Source: Pedobacter insulae
Lineage (GTDB): Bacteria; Bacteroidota; Bacteroidia; Sphingobacteriales; Sphingobacteriaceae
Assembly (NCBI RefSeq): GCF_900113525.1
Contig: NZ_FOPP01000011.1
Coordinates: 78,208-142,207, forward strand
Length of the DNA stretch: 64,000 nt
Direction of reading: 5' to 3'
Shown: piece by piece, positions 9,063 through 16,693 of the stretch
How the letters are laid out: each line of letters starts with the position of its first letter
How positions within the stretch are numbered: position 1 is the first letter of the stretch
Program-made: the position numbers and the translations under genes
The notes under the pieces: model-generated
What the model was told of the DNA's origin: nothing
What the model saw: only the letters and a program-made list of their open reading frames with translations
Database searches by the model: none

Positions 9063-10544
9063 ATGAAAAAGCTACTCAGTTCGTCTCAGATGCAGGAAGC
9101 AGATTCTTACACCATTAAGCGTGAAGCTATTTCGTCGACAGCATTAATGGAACGCGCTGCGGCTGCCTTCGTGGAGGTTTTTAGCGCAGATTTTCCGGAT
9201 AAAGAAAAGTCTATCGCTATTTTATGCGGACAAGGGAATAACGGAGGTGATGGCTTAGCAATCGCCCGGCTGCTTAACCTTGCCGGCTATCAACACATCT
9301 CTGTGTCGTTAATCAATTTCGGAACCAAGCAAAGTGAAGATTACGCCCACAACCTGGCGCTTTTGGAGCAAACTGATGTGGCGATAACCCCGGTTTTACT
9401 GCCAGCTGCGCTCAAAGGGTTAACTGCAGACTTAATTATTGACGCCATCCTAGGGTCGGGTTTACATAAGCCCCTAACCGGGAAGTATGCGGAATTAGCA
9501 AGTTTGTTAAACGATTTAAATAAACCCATCGTTGCCGTAGATGTGCCTACCGGGTTTCCTGGTGAAGGACCGGTTGACCAGCCTTACCTGGGTATTAAAG
9601 CGGAGTTGGCCATCACTTTCCAGCGACCTAAAATTAACTTTTTCTTTCCCGAATCAGCAGTCGCCCTAAATAGCTTTAAGGTGGTTGATATAGGTTTGGA
9701 CGAAGATTTTATAGCGCGCCAAGAAAGTTATTGGAAGTTGAATGATGCATTGACCGTTAAAAGTAGACAGAATTTTACCCATAAAGGAACTTACGGACAT
9801 GCCTTAATTGTGGCGGGAAATACAACCACGATGGGTGCTGCGCTGTTGGCTGCCCGGGGCTGTTTGCGCGTTGGCGCAGGATTAACCACTGTTTGCCTGC
9901 CACAAAGTGGCTTAATAGCGCTCAATACAAGCTTACCCGAAGTAATGGCTTTACCGAGAAGCGAAAATTTGGATCTCGAAGCTTTTGAAAAGTATACGTC
10001 CATTGCCATTGGTCCGGGTTTGGGTACTGCAGCAGCTAGTGAAGAGATTTTAGCGAACCTGCTCAGCTTAAAAAAGCCATTAGTGTTAGATGCAGATGCA
10101 CTTACCTTGCTGGCCGATAGGCCTGATTTGTTTGCCGCCGTACCCCATCAATCTATGCTCACACCACATTTAAAAGAATTCGACCGTTTATTTGGCGATC
10201 ATCAAAACTGGTGGGCCAGGGTAGAAACCGCAAAAAAACAAGCTTTCGAGAGGCAGTTGATCATCGTACTTAAAAATCAGTATACCTTTATTTGTTTGCC
10301 AGACGGCGAGATTTACATTAACCAAACTGGTAATCCTGGCATGGCCTCAGGAGGCATGGGTGATGTATTAACCGGGACGATAACTGGTTTGCTAGCACAG
10401 TCTTATACAGCAGCGGATGCAGCGAGGTTAGCGGTTTATATCCACGGCAAGGCAGGGGATGAATTAGCCAAGAACAGTTTTGCGATAAGCGCTTCGCAGC
10501 TTGCTGATGAAATACCGAAAGTGATGAAGGGCTTAACGGGTTAG
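9063..10544 (+). CDS. nnr: Bifunctional NAD(P)H-hydrate epimerase / ADP-dependent NAD(P)H-hydrate dehydratase
   Basis: A 493-residue fusion of the two nicotinamide-hydrate repair enzymes. The YjeF_N epimerase domain spans about 1-215 with CGQGNNGGDGLAIARLL near 55 and AILGSG near 130. The carbohydrate-kinase-fold dehydratase domain follows from about 225, with KGTYGHALIVAGN, IGPGLG, and GMASGGMGDVLTG near 425. It repairs damaged NADHX and NADPHX in the cytoplasm. Full length agrees with the bacterial fused form. It is transcribed alone; the stop overlaps the convergent anti-sigma gene by the four bases TTAG. Confidence 0.95.
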   Translation: MKKLLSSSQMQEADSYTIKREAISSTALMERAAAAFVEVFSADFPDKEKSIAILCGQGNNGGDGLAIARLLNLAGYQHISVSLINFGTKQSEDYAHNLALLEQTDVAITPVLLPAALKGLTADLIIDAILGSGLHKPLTGKYAELASLLNDLNKPIVAVDVPTGFPGEGPVDQPYLGIKAELAITFQRPKINFFFPESAVALNSFKVVDIGLDEDFIARQESYWKLNDALTVKSRQNFTHKGTYGHALIVAGNTTTMGAALLAARGCLRVGAGLTTVCLPQSGLIALNTSLPEVMALPRSENLDLEAFEKYTSIAIGPGLGTAAASEEILANLLSLKKPLVLDADALTLLADRPDLFAAVPHQSMLTPHLKEFDRLFGDHQNWWARVETAKKQAFERQLIIVLKNQYTFICLPDGEIYINQTGNPGMASGGMGDVLTGTITGLLAQSYTAADAARLAVYIHGKAGDELAKNSFAISASQLADEIPKVMKGLTG

Positions 10545-11344
10545 ATAGCTCCCATTACTACCATTTTTTCCATGGTAGGGTTTACGCTTCCACCAACTGG
10601 TTCAATGGTTACTGCAAAGGCTTGCGCTTTTTCAATGGCATCCATTTGTTTCACAGCATCTTTTGCACGTTCACTATCGCCAAAAATGCCCAGGCTAACA
10701 GGTTTGCCATCTACCAATGCCCACAACTGATATTCATGAGCTTGATCGGTTTTAGGCAGGTCCATTGCAGCATAATTGATCAGGATATTTTTATTTACTT
10801 TGTTCCAATATACCAGCATTTCGGCTTTCGGAGAGGTTTTAACGCCAGCAAGCTTAACTGTTGTCCACTCGTCTGTTTTGGTCATGGCTATTCTGTTCTC
10901 CATGCCCGCATTCTGAAATTCCAGTTGTGAAACCGTTTGCGCAAATTTCTCTTTATCACTGTTTAGGGCGGTGATTTGGAAATTGGCATCTTTCAGTTCT
11001 TTATGAGCCGAAAATAAAGCCCCTATGCTAATGGCTAATAAAATACTGCAAGCAACTAGTGCATAGCGCAATTTCCTTACTTTTCCATCATTATTATCAT
11101 ACAATGGAACAATTTTGGGTTCAGCTATTTTAGCAAAGATTTGGTCTTCTATATTGGCAGAGGGTTCAACCGCATTTTGTAAGGCATAAGTTTCCATCGC
11201 AAGCTCAATGGCTAAAATCTCTGCTTTTACCTCAGGATGTTTTTGAGCCATTGCTGCTACTTCGCTACATTCTTCGGCAGATAATTGCCCTAGAACGTAA
11301 AGTTCAAGTATGCCAGATTCAATATATGCTTTTACTTCTTCCAC
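10541..11344 (-). CDS. Anti-sigma factor, RskA-like
   Basis: A 267-residue single-pass membrane anti-sigma factor. An N-terminal cytoplasmic anti-sigma region (LYVLGQLSAEECSEV) covers about 10-60. A transmembrane helix lies near 90-112 (ALVACSILLAISIGALFSA). The periplasmic RskA domain has the diagnostic YQLWALVDGKPVSLG near 205 and ends in VGGSVNPTMEKMVVMG. It should hold the sigma factor encoded just upstream until regulated proteolysis. The start is GTG, one base after the sigma stop (TGA-A-GTG), so it is translationally coupled. The gene ends tail-to-tail with nnr. The inducing signal is unknown. Confidence 0.88.
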   Translation of the reverse strand: MEEVKAYIESGILELYVLGQLSAEECSEVAAMAQKHPEVKAEILAIELAMETYALQNAVEPSANIEDQIFAKIAEPKIVPLYDNNDGKVRKLRYALVACSILLAISIGALFSAHKELKDANFQITALNSDKEKFAQTVSQLEFQNAGMENRIAMTKTDEWTTVKLAGVKTSPKAEMLVYWNKVNKNILINYAAMDLPKTDQAHEYQLWALVDGKPVSLGIFGDSERAKDAVKQMDAIEKAQAFAVTIEPVGGSVNPTMEKMVVMGAI

Positions 11345-11345
11345 T

Positions 11346-11897
11346 TCAATTAAAATTTTTCCTTAACTCTAAAATTGCCATACGAATACGAGTTTTTACT
11401 GTACCTAGAGGTAAATTTAATTCTTCTGCTGCCTCAACGTGTGTGTACCCTTTAAAATAAATCATATCTAACACATTTTTAAACTCTGGTTTCAGCTTCG
11501 TTACCAACTCTTTCAAACCTAAAGTATCTGCATTAAAAGTAACCCTTTTTTGCTCGTCAATGAAATCTACGTTATTTTCTATGTCTTGGTTTTTAGCAGC
11601 GTTTTTAAAGTCTTTGGATCTTAATTTGTCGATTGATAAATTTCGTGCTACATTCATCATCCAAGTAAATAAACGGCCTTTTGAGCTATCATAACTGGAT
11701 GCAGAGTTCCATATTTTCACAAAAGTTTCCTGCAATAAATCTTCTGCAATTTCGGTATGAATAACTATTCTCGAAATAACCCCAAGCAATGCTCCCGAAT
11801 ACATATCATACAACGCTTTCATAGCGATGGTGTCTTGCCTTTTTAGTGCGTTGACCAGTTCTTCTTCGGATAGAGATATTTTTTTTGTTGGTGCCAA
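11346..11897 (-). CDS. ECF RNA polymerase sigma factor (SigK-like)
   Basis: A 183-residue ECF sigma factor with region 2 (ALYDMYSGALLGVISRI, then AEDLLQETFVKIWNSA) at about 28-75 and region 4 (VLDMIYFKGYTHVEAAEEL, then PLGTVKTRIRMAILELRK) at about 140-180. Pairing with an RskA-like anti-sigma gene identifies the SigK/RskA type. The frame offers no ATG before residue 26, so the start is taken as TTG at 11897. A TATATTAG element at 11903-11910 ends 5 nt upstream of it. Which genes it controls cannot be told from this window, and I saw no alternative promoter repeated within it. Confidence 0.88.
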   Translation of the reverse strand: MAPTKKISLSEEELVNALKRQDTIAMKALYDMYSGALLGVISRIVIHTEIAEDLLQETFVKIWNSASSYDSSKGRLFTWMMNVARNLSIDKLRSKDFKNAAKNQDIENNVDFIDEQKRVTFNADTLGLKELVTKLKPEFKNVLDMIYFKGYTHVEAAEELNLPLGTVKTRIRMAILELRKNFN

Positions 11898-11941
11898 TGA
11901 TGCTAATATACAATCAAATTGCGATAAAAGAAATTTTACTG

Positions 11942-12823
11942 TTAGAATTCAAACAAATGTTTTTCGGCATGGTAAGAAGAACGCACGAGCGGTCCACTTT
12001 CTACATATCTCAAACCCTTTGCTAAGCCTATTTCTTTGTATTTGGCAAATTGATCGGGGTGGATCCAATCTACCACTGGGTGGTGATTTTTAGTGGGCTG
12101 TAAATATTGACCCAACGTTAGGATATGCACTCCATTTGCCACTAAGTCGTCCATCGCTTCCAAAACGTCGTCTTCAGTTTCGCCTAAGCCCAGCATAATA
12201 CCAGTTTTTGTTCTCAGTCCGAATTCAGAAATTCTTTTGAGCGCTTCTAAACTTCTATCATATTTAGCCTGGATCCGTACTTGTTTGGTCAGGCGCTTTA
12301 CGGTTTCCACGTTGTGCGACATTACTTCAGGGCGTTCTGCTAATACTCTGTATAAATTATCCCACTGACCTTTAAAATCTGGCACCAAGGTTTCCAGGGT
12401 TGTTTCGGGGCTTTCCCTTCTAATTGCCTGGAGTGTTTCGGCCCAAATAATCGAGCCCCCATCTTTTAAATCGTCCCGATCTACCGAAGTAATTACGCAA
12501 TGTTTTACTTTCATCAGTTTAACCGAGTTTGCTACCCGATTAGGCTCGTCTAAATCAACTGCCAATGGTCTTCCAGTTGCAACGGCGCAAAATGAGCAGG
12601 AGCGTGTACAAATGTTTCCCAATATCATGAAGGTTGCGGTTCCCGCTCCCCAGCATTCTCCCATATTAGGGCAGTTCCCACTTTCACATATCGTGTGTAA
12701 TTTATGCGTATCAACGAGGCTCCGCACTTGTGCATATTCTTTCCCTACAGGTAATTTAACCCGTAACCAATCTGGTTTGCGAGGTTTTTCTGTAACGGCT
12801 GCAACTACAGGAAGTTCAATCAT
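11942..12823 (-). CDS. lipA: Lipoyl synthase
   Basis: A 293-residue radical SAM enzyme that inserts two sulfurs into octanoyl chains to make lipoyl cofactors. Both iron-sulfur cluster motifs are intact: the auxiliary cluster [12 protein letters not shown] near 48 and the radical SAM motif [10 protein letters not shown] near 73. The C-terminal [13 protein letters not shown] carries the RSSYHA serine that ligates the auxiliary cluster. The length is normal. It is transcribed from its own promoter, with TAACTTTG four nt before the ATG, and diverges from the OsmC gene. No lipB is seen nearby. Confidence 0.97.
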   Translation of the reverse strand: MIELPVVAAVTEKPRKPDWLRVKLPVGKEYAQVRSLVDTHKLHTICESGNCPNMGECWGAGTATFMILGNICTRSCSFCAVATGRPLAVDLDEPNRVANSVKLMKVKHCVITSVDRDDLKDGGSIIWAETLQAIRRESPETTLETLVPDFKGQWDNLYRVLAERPEVMSHNVETVKRLTKQVRIQAKYDRSLEALKRISEFGLRTKTGIMLGLGETEDDVLEAMDDLVANGVHILTLGQYLQPTKNHHPVVDWIHPDQFAKYKEIGLAKGLRYVESGPLVRSSYHAEKHLFEF

Positions 12824-12827
12824 ATTG

Positions 12828-12835
12828 CAAAGTTA
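12828..12835 (-). promoter_or_regulatory. -7 promoter element of lipA
   Basis: TAACTTTG on the minus strand matches TAnnTTTG exactly and ends 4 nt before the lipA ATG. This predicts a transcript that starts at or next to the start codon. Confidence 0.68.
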
Positions 12836-12869
12836 ATACTTAAATATTGGGATGATGTAAATTTAGTGC

Positions 12870-12877
12870 TATTTTTA
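12870..12877 (+). promoter_or_regulatory. Candidate -7 element of the OsmC gene
   Basis: TATTTTTA, one base from consensus, lies 16 nt before the ATG; ATTG at 12846-12849 is 20 bp upstream at the -33 position. Confidence 0.5.
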
Positions 12878-12893
12878 TCCAAAATATTACAGC

Positions 12894-13301
12894 ATGGCTA
12901 CTTCAAAAATAACCTATACAGGCGAACTCAGGACTTCGTCGGTTCATTTAAAATCTGGTATAGAAATTATTACCGATGCTCCGGTAGATAATCAAGGTAA
13001 GGGGGAAGCTTTCTCGCCTACAGATTTATTGGCTACCTCTTTGGGTAATTGCATGTTAACCATAGTGGGCATTGCTGCCAGAACCCATGGCTTTAGTATT
13101 GATGGAACGACGGCCGAGATTACAAAAGTGATGGGCGAGAACCCTCGCAGGGTTACTGAAATTATTGTGAACCTTCAATTTCCTGGCAATAGTTATAGCG
13201 ATAAGGATAAAGAGATTATAGAGCGTGCTGCAAAAACTTGTCCGGTTGCCTTTAGCTTACATCCTGATATTAAGCAAGAAATTACCTTTAACTACCAGTA
13301 G
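12894..13301 (+). CDS. OsmC family peroxiredoxin-like protein
   Basis: A 135-residue OsmC/YhfA-type protein. The two conserved cysteines of the family are present, in LGNCMLTIVGI near residue 57 and KTCPVAFSLHPD near 119; these reduce organic hydroperoxides in Ohr and OsmC. The GEAFSPTDLLATSLGNC block is the usual one. The length fits the short YhfA-like branch, whose physiological substrate is not settled. It is monocistronic and divergent from lipA. It sits near other thiol-redox genes (ytxJ), though no operon links them. Confidence 0.9.
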   Translation: MATSKITYTGELRTSSVHLKSGIEIITDAPVDNQGKGEAFSPTDLLATSLGNCMLTIVGIAARTHGFSIDGTTAEITKVMGENPRRVTEIIVNLQFPGNSYSDKDKEIIERAAKTCPVAFSLHPDIKQEITFNYQ

Positions 13302-13351
13302 ACACATCAGCTTTGTAAGGGATGTATTTCGGACTTTGATCAGAGGGTTGG

Positions 13352-13400
13352 TCTAACAAACTCTAACCATACTCTGAGCAAAGTCTAACAATAGTCTAAG
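13352..13400. repeat. Five helically phased TCTAAC-type hexamers
   Basis: TCTAAC at 13352, TCTAAC at 13362, TCTGAG at 13373, TCTAAC at 13384 and TCTAAG at 13395: spacings 10, 11, 11 and 11 bp, about one helical turn each. The array fills the non-coding gap between the convergent OsmC and ytxJ genes. Its function is unknown. Confidence 0.6.
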
Positions 13401-13420
13401 CTTTTATCCGGGAGCACGGG

Positions 13421-13753
13421 TTAATTCCTTACCAGTTCAGCAACTTCTTCTGCAGAAATATCGCCATGTGAGAGATCGAGGATACATTCTCCGTTTTTGA
13501 TAAGTAACAGTTGCGGAGATTCGTGGTGCACCTGAAACACTTCCGCAACCTCTGCCGATATATTTCTATAACTGATTAAATCTAAAAAGTAGAGGTCAAT
13601 CTCTTTCGGAAGAACATCTTCATCCATTTCGAACCGCCTTTTAGCCATCGAACTGATGGAGCAACGTGTGCTGTGTTTAAAAATCAGGCTATACTTCTCG
13701 TTTTTTTTTATCGTATTTAATTGATCAGAATCAATTAAGTTAATCCACTGCAT
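13421..13753 (-). CDS. ytxJ: Bacillithiol-system thioredoxin-like protein YtxJ (BrxC family)
   Basis: A 110-residue thioredoxin-fold protein. The redox-active cysteine lies in KHSTRCSISSMAKRRFE near residue 31, in the T-x-C-x-x-S form that defines YtxJ/BrxC, a putative monothiol bacilliredoxin. Later blocks LDLISYRNISAEVA and QVHHESPQLLLIKNGE are also typical. It is proposed to remove bacillithiol from S-bacillithiolated proteins. The ATG follows the stop of the small lipoprotein gene after one base (TAA-T-ATG), so the two are surely cotranscribed. No other bacillithiol gene is in the window. Confidence 0.88.
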   Translation of the reverse strand: MQWINLIDSDQLNTIKKNEKYSLIFKHSTRCSISSMAKRRFEMDEDVLPKEIDLYFLDLISYRNISAEVAEVFQVHHESPQLLLIKNGECILDLSHGDISAEEVAELVRN

Positions 13754-13754
13754 A

Positions 13755-13877
13755 TTATCCTCTTTTCTTTTTTCCTTCTGGATAGGTACTATAGGCTGGG
13801 CATAAACGTGATGAGCATGATTCTAATACAACGATTGCACAAAAGGCAACTAATAAGAGTATGGCTATCTTTTTCAT
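13755..13877 (-). CDS. Small 40-residue lipoprotein upstream of ytxJ
   Basis: The minus strand encodes 40 residues starting MKKIAILLLV, with a hydrophobic signal and a lipobox VVLESC whose Cys is residue 21. The mature tail is only about 20 residues, has a second cysteine in RLCPAYS and ends in the basic EGKKKRG. Export signal, lipobox and one-base coupling to ytxJ all support a real gene. Short Bacteroidota lipoproteins with a CP-x-Y core are familiar, but I know of no function. A TACTTTAG element lies some 35 nt upstream. Confidence 0.75.
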   Translation of the reverse strand: MKKIAILLLVAFCAIVVLESCSSRLCPAYSTYPEGKKKRG

Positions 13878-13940
13878 CTGCGTATAGTTTAATGCTTTAT
13901 TATTCTAAAGTACTAATTTTTATGAATAACACCTAACTCG

Positions 13941-14432
13941 TTAAATTGTTGTGGCAAAGTCGGCCATTTTTATCGCAGTTATTGCGGCTTCATCACCTTT
14001 GTTGCCATGTTTGCCTCCGGCTCTATCTAACGCCTGTTGTTCATCATTGGTGGTAAGCACTCCGAAAATAACCGGTTTGCTATGTTTGATGCCTACATTC
14101 GTAATGCCATTTGCAACCGCATCACAAATAAAGTCAAAATGTTTCGTGTCGCCTTGTATTACACAGCCTAAACAAATTACGGCATCAAGGTCTGGTTGCC
14201 GATTTAAAAATATCTCGGCTGCGGCGGTAAGTTCAAAACTTCCTGGTACTGCCACTGAGTAAATGTTGTTTTCCTGTACACCATGTTTTAAAAGTGTTTT
14301 TAATGCGCCATCATATAACGCACCAGTAATTTTTGCGTTCCATTCTGCAACTACGATTGCAATTTTAAAAGCACTACCATTTGGAATGGTCGTATGAGAA
14401 AAGTCGGACAGGTTTTTTAAATGTGAAGCCAT
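13941..14432 (-). CDS. ribH: 6,7-dimethyl-8-ribityllumazine synthase
   Basis: A 163-residue lumazine synthase, the penultimate enzyme of riboflavin synthesis, which normally forms a 60-mer or pentamer. The substrate-binding SVAVPGSFELTAAAE is near residue 70, VICLGCVIQGDTKHFDFI near 98, and IFGVLTTNDEQQALDRAGG near 130, with the catalytic His in GDTKHFD. The frame extends to 14474, but TATCTTTG at 14437-14444 puts the promoter just before the ATG at 14432. It is alone here; no other rib gene and no FMN riboswitch is visible. The upstream side carries the terminator of the TPR gene. Confidence 0.95.
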   Translation of the reverse strand: MASHLKNLSDFSHTTIPNGSAFKIAIVVAEWNAKITGALYDGALKTLLKHGVQENNIYSVAVPGSFELTAAAEIFLNRQPDLDAVICLGCVIQGDTKHFDFICDAVANGITNVGIKHSKPVIFGVLTTNDEQQALDRAGGKHGNKGDEAAITAIKMADFATTI

Positions 14433-14436
14433 GGGA

Positions 14437-14444
14437 CAAAGATA
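14437..14444 (-). promoter_or_regulatory. -7 promoter element of ribH
   Basis: TATCTTTG on the minus strand, exact consensus, with four bases (TCCC) before the ATG at 14432. It decides the start against the longer frame and predicts an almost leaderless mRNA. Confidence 0.68.
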
Positions 14445-14474
14445 GCGGTATAATTTGAATCCTACATAATGCAA

Positions 14475-14502
14475 AAAGAGTCCCGATATGTCGAGACTCT
14501 TT
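14475..14502 (-). terminator. Rho-independent terminator of the TPR gene
   Basis: AAAGAGTC and GACTCTTT form an 8-bp stem around a 12-nt loop. On the minus strand the stem is followed by a short T run. It lies just downstream of the stop at 14521. Confidence 0.78.
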
Positions 14503-14520
14503 CCTATAATAATTTAACTC

Positions 14521-15186
14521 TTATTTTACTTGAACTTGCACGCGAGCGATATATTCATCGATCATGGCAGCTTCCTGACTTTCTGGGAATTGAGTTTTAA
14601 TTTTTGTGTAAGCGTCTTCGGCTCCTTTAAAATCCTTAAGATTTTCATTTACTAAACCTAGTTTTTTAAGGAACATTGGTGAAGTAAACTTATTGCTCGC
14701 CTTATCGGCAGCTTTTTGATAGTAGGTTGCAGCTTGTTTATAATCTTTTAACTCGCTATAGGCATCACCCAATAAACCTAAAGCTAATGGATCGGCTACC
14801 GGACTACCTGTTGCGGTGTATTTGCCCAAAGCCTCAGTTGCTTTTTTATATTCACCTTTACGTAAATAAATACCACCTAAATATAAATTAGCAAGATTTG
14901 CAGATTTAGTGTTGTCATATTCTTCAGCAATTTTTGCCAGGCCAGGATAACCACCTTCTCCGTCGATCGCTTTATTAGCTAAAGAATCGATACCTACATA
15001 TTGTTCTGCTTTAAACATTTTAGCAGCAGCTTCTTCAGCACGGCCAGGTAAGTAAGATGCGAAATAATAAAGGGCAATTGCGCCTAAGGCAACAACTGCT
15101 GCAGCAATAAAAAGCAAGCTTTTGCCATTCTCTTCAACGAAAGAATTTTTTTTCACTGATTGTGACGTTTTATCTGTTGTAGACAT
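14521..15186 (-). CDS. Membrane-anchored tetratricopeptide repeat protein (YfgM-like layout)
   Basis: A 221-residue protein with a cytoplasmic N-terminal tail of about 23 residues, one transmembrane helix (LLFIAAAVVALGAIALYYFA, about 24-45) and a TPR domain from about 90 to the end. The TPRs are clear, for example ANLYLGGIYLRKGEYKKAT and ALGLLGDAYSELKDYKQAATYYQKAA. The layout of N-terminal anchor plus periplasmic TPRs matches the YfgM/TPR_21 group, linked in E. coli to the Sec translocon and periplasmic chaperones. Equivalence is by architecture only. It has its own promoter and terminator and diverges from recF. Confidence 0.8.
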   Translation of the reverse strand: MSTTDKTSQSVKKNSFVEENGKSLLFIAAAVVALGAIALYYFASYLPGRAEEAAAKMFKAEQYVGIDSLANKAIDGEGGYPGLAKIAEEYDNTKSANLANLYLGGIYLRKGEYKKATEALGKYTATGSPVADPLALGLLGDAYSELKDYKQAATYYQKAADKASNKFTSPMFLKKLGLVNENLKDFKGAEDAYTKIKTQFPESQEAAMIDEYIARVQVQVK

Positions 15187-15206
15187 GTGTTCTAAAAATT
15201 GAGTTG

Positions 15207-15237
15207 CAAAAATACGTTTTTCAACGAAAGTAACAAC
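15207..15237 (-). promoter_or_regulatory. Promoter of the TPR gene
   Basis: On the minus strand GTTG (15237-15234), a 19-bp spacer and an exact-consensus TATTTTTG (15214-15207), then 20 nt to the ATG. Confidence 0.62.
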
Positions 15238-15277
15238 TGCTTTTCGTAACTATTTAATAAAGAGGTCTCATTTTGTT

Positions 15278-15285
15278 TATCTTTG
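15278..15285 (+). promoter_or_regulatory. -7 promoter element of recF
   Basis: TATCTTTG, exact consensus, 10 nt before the recF ATG at 15296. A weak TTTA lies 21 bp upstream. Confidence 0.6.
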
Positions 15286-15295
15286 TAGGTAAACT

Positions 15296-16399
15296 ATGTG
15301 GTTAAAAAACATTACCCTTTTAAATTTCAAGAATTATGCGTCCGCAGAACTTAACTTCGCAGAAACAGTTAATGCTTTTGTAGGAAACAATGGTGCGGGT
15401 AAAACCAATTTATTAGATGCGATTCATTATCTGTGTTTATGTAAAGGATACTTTAATCCGATAGATAGCCATCAAATTAAAAGTGATGAAGATCTCTTTT
15501 TGATTCAGGGAGATTTTGATCGGGAAGAGAAGAATGAAAAGATTTCCTGCGGGTTAAAACGAAATCAGAAAAAGCAATTTAAAAGAAATAAGAAGGATTA
15601 TGACAAGCTAGCCGATCATATCGGACTTTTTCCGCTAGTAATGATTTCTCCATACGATGTAAACATTATGATGGACGGGAGTGAAGAACGGCGCCGATTT
15701 ATTGATAATGTAATTTCGCAAACGGATGCTTATTATCTGGATGAGCTGATTACCTATAATAAGCACTTATTGAACCGAAATGCACTTTTAAAGCAAGTGG
15801 CTTTAACTAGGAAGCTGGATGTTTCTTTACTGGAGATTTTAGATGCGCAGCTTATTAATTCGGGGAATAAGATTTTTGAGAAAAGAAAGCAATTTATGCT
15901 CGACTTTATTCCGCTCTTTAATAAACATTATAGTTTTATAAGTGACGATGCCGAAAATGTTGCATTAACTTATCAGTCTCAATTAAATGAGGAGCCGTTT
16001 GACGAGCTTCTTAGTAAGACGATAGAAAAGGACCGGGTTTTAGAAAGAACCACCACGGGCATACATAAGGATGATCTGCTTTTTACACTGGCCAACTCGC
16101 CCTTAAAAAGGTATGGCTCACAAGGGCAGCAGAAATCATTTCTAATTGCACTAAAGCTGGCGCAATATGTTTATCTGCAAAAGCATAAAGGTTTTAAACC
16201 AATCTTGCTGCTCGACGATATTTTTGATAAATTAGACGACTTGAGAGTTCGCAAGCTAATGGAAATGGTATCGCATCATGATTTTGGACAAATTTTTATT
16301 ACGGATACCGGAAAAGAAAGAGTGCTTTCTGTTTTTAACACCATTAAAGTTGCAGTAACTTTGTTTGAAGTAGAAAGCGGGGTGGTAAAACATGCGTAA
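15296..16399 (+). CDS. recF: DNA replication/repair protein RecF
   Basis: A 367-residue SMC-like ATPase that loads RecA at gapped DNA with RecO and RecR. Walker A is GNNGAGKTNLLDAIHYL near residue 30, the signature region is KRYGSQGQQKSFLIALKLA near 272, and Walker B is ILLLDDIFDKLDDLR near 302. The length is normal. The TGA/TAA end overlaps the next gene by 8 bp (stop TAA at 16397, ATG at 16392), so the two are translationally coupled. Unlike in many bacteria it is not beside dnaA, dnaN or gyrB. Confidence 0.95.
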   Translation: MWLKNITLLNFKNYASAELNFAETVNAFVGNNGAGKTNLLDAIHYLCLCKGYFNPIDSHQIKSDEDLFLIQGDFDREEKNEKISCGLKRNQKKQFKRNKKDYDKLADHIGLFPLVMISPYDVNIMMDGSEERRRFIDNVISQTDAYYLDELITYNKHLLNRNALLKQVALTRKLDVSLLEILDAQLINSGNKIFEKRKQFMLDFIPLFNKHYSFISDDAENVALTYQSQLNEEPFDELLSKTIEKDRVLERTTTGIHKDDLLFTLANSPLKRYGSQGQQKSFLIALKLAQYVYLQKHKGFKPILLLDDIFDKLDDLRVRKLMEMVSHHDFGQIFITDTGKERVLSVFNTIKVAVTLFEVESGVVKHA

Positions 16400-16682
16400 G
16401 CCAAATGATATCCTTTTAAAAGACGCTATCACCAAAATGTTAGCAGTATACCGGCTGCGCGGTAAGTATGATGAAACAGGCGTAGTAGCTTTTTGGCCAG
16501 AATTAATGGGTACTGCCATAGCCAATCGGACAACGCAAATTTACGTGAGCCAAAAGAAACTATTTGTCCGTATAGAATCCTCTGTAATTAAAAACGAACT
16601 TTTAATGGTGCGCACAGGTATTATTCAGAAATTGAATGAAAGAGCCGGCTCGGAAGTAATTACGGAAATTGTTTTTTTGTAA
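16392..16682 (+). CDS. DUF721/DciA-like protein coupled to recF
   Basis: A 96-residue protein of the DUF721 group: IAKMLAVYRLRGK-like N-terminus (AITKMLAVYRLRGKYDE), then VAFWPELMGTAIANRTTQIYV and KKLFVRIESSVIKNELLMVR. DUF721 includes DciA, the ancestral loader of the replicative helicase, and a short DUF721 gene next to recF is a recurrent arrangement. This copy is close to the bare domain and lacks the long tail of other DciA proteins. It overlaps recF by 8 bp. The helicase-loading role is inferred. Confidence 0.8.
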   Translation: MRKPNDILLKDAITKMLAVYRLRGKYDETGVVAFWPELMGTAIANRTTQIYVSQKKLFVRIESSVIKNELLMVRTGIIQKLNERAGSEVITEIVFL

Positions 16683-16693
16683 GCAGCGCCGAC

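Noticed and set aside
13352..13400. Phased hexamers as a CRISPR array
   Set aside because: Units are 10-11 bp with no spacers of 30 bp and no cas genes; reported as a repeat only.
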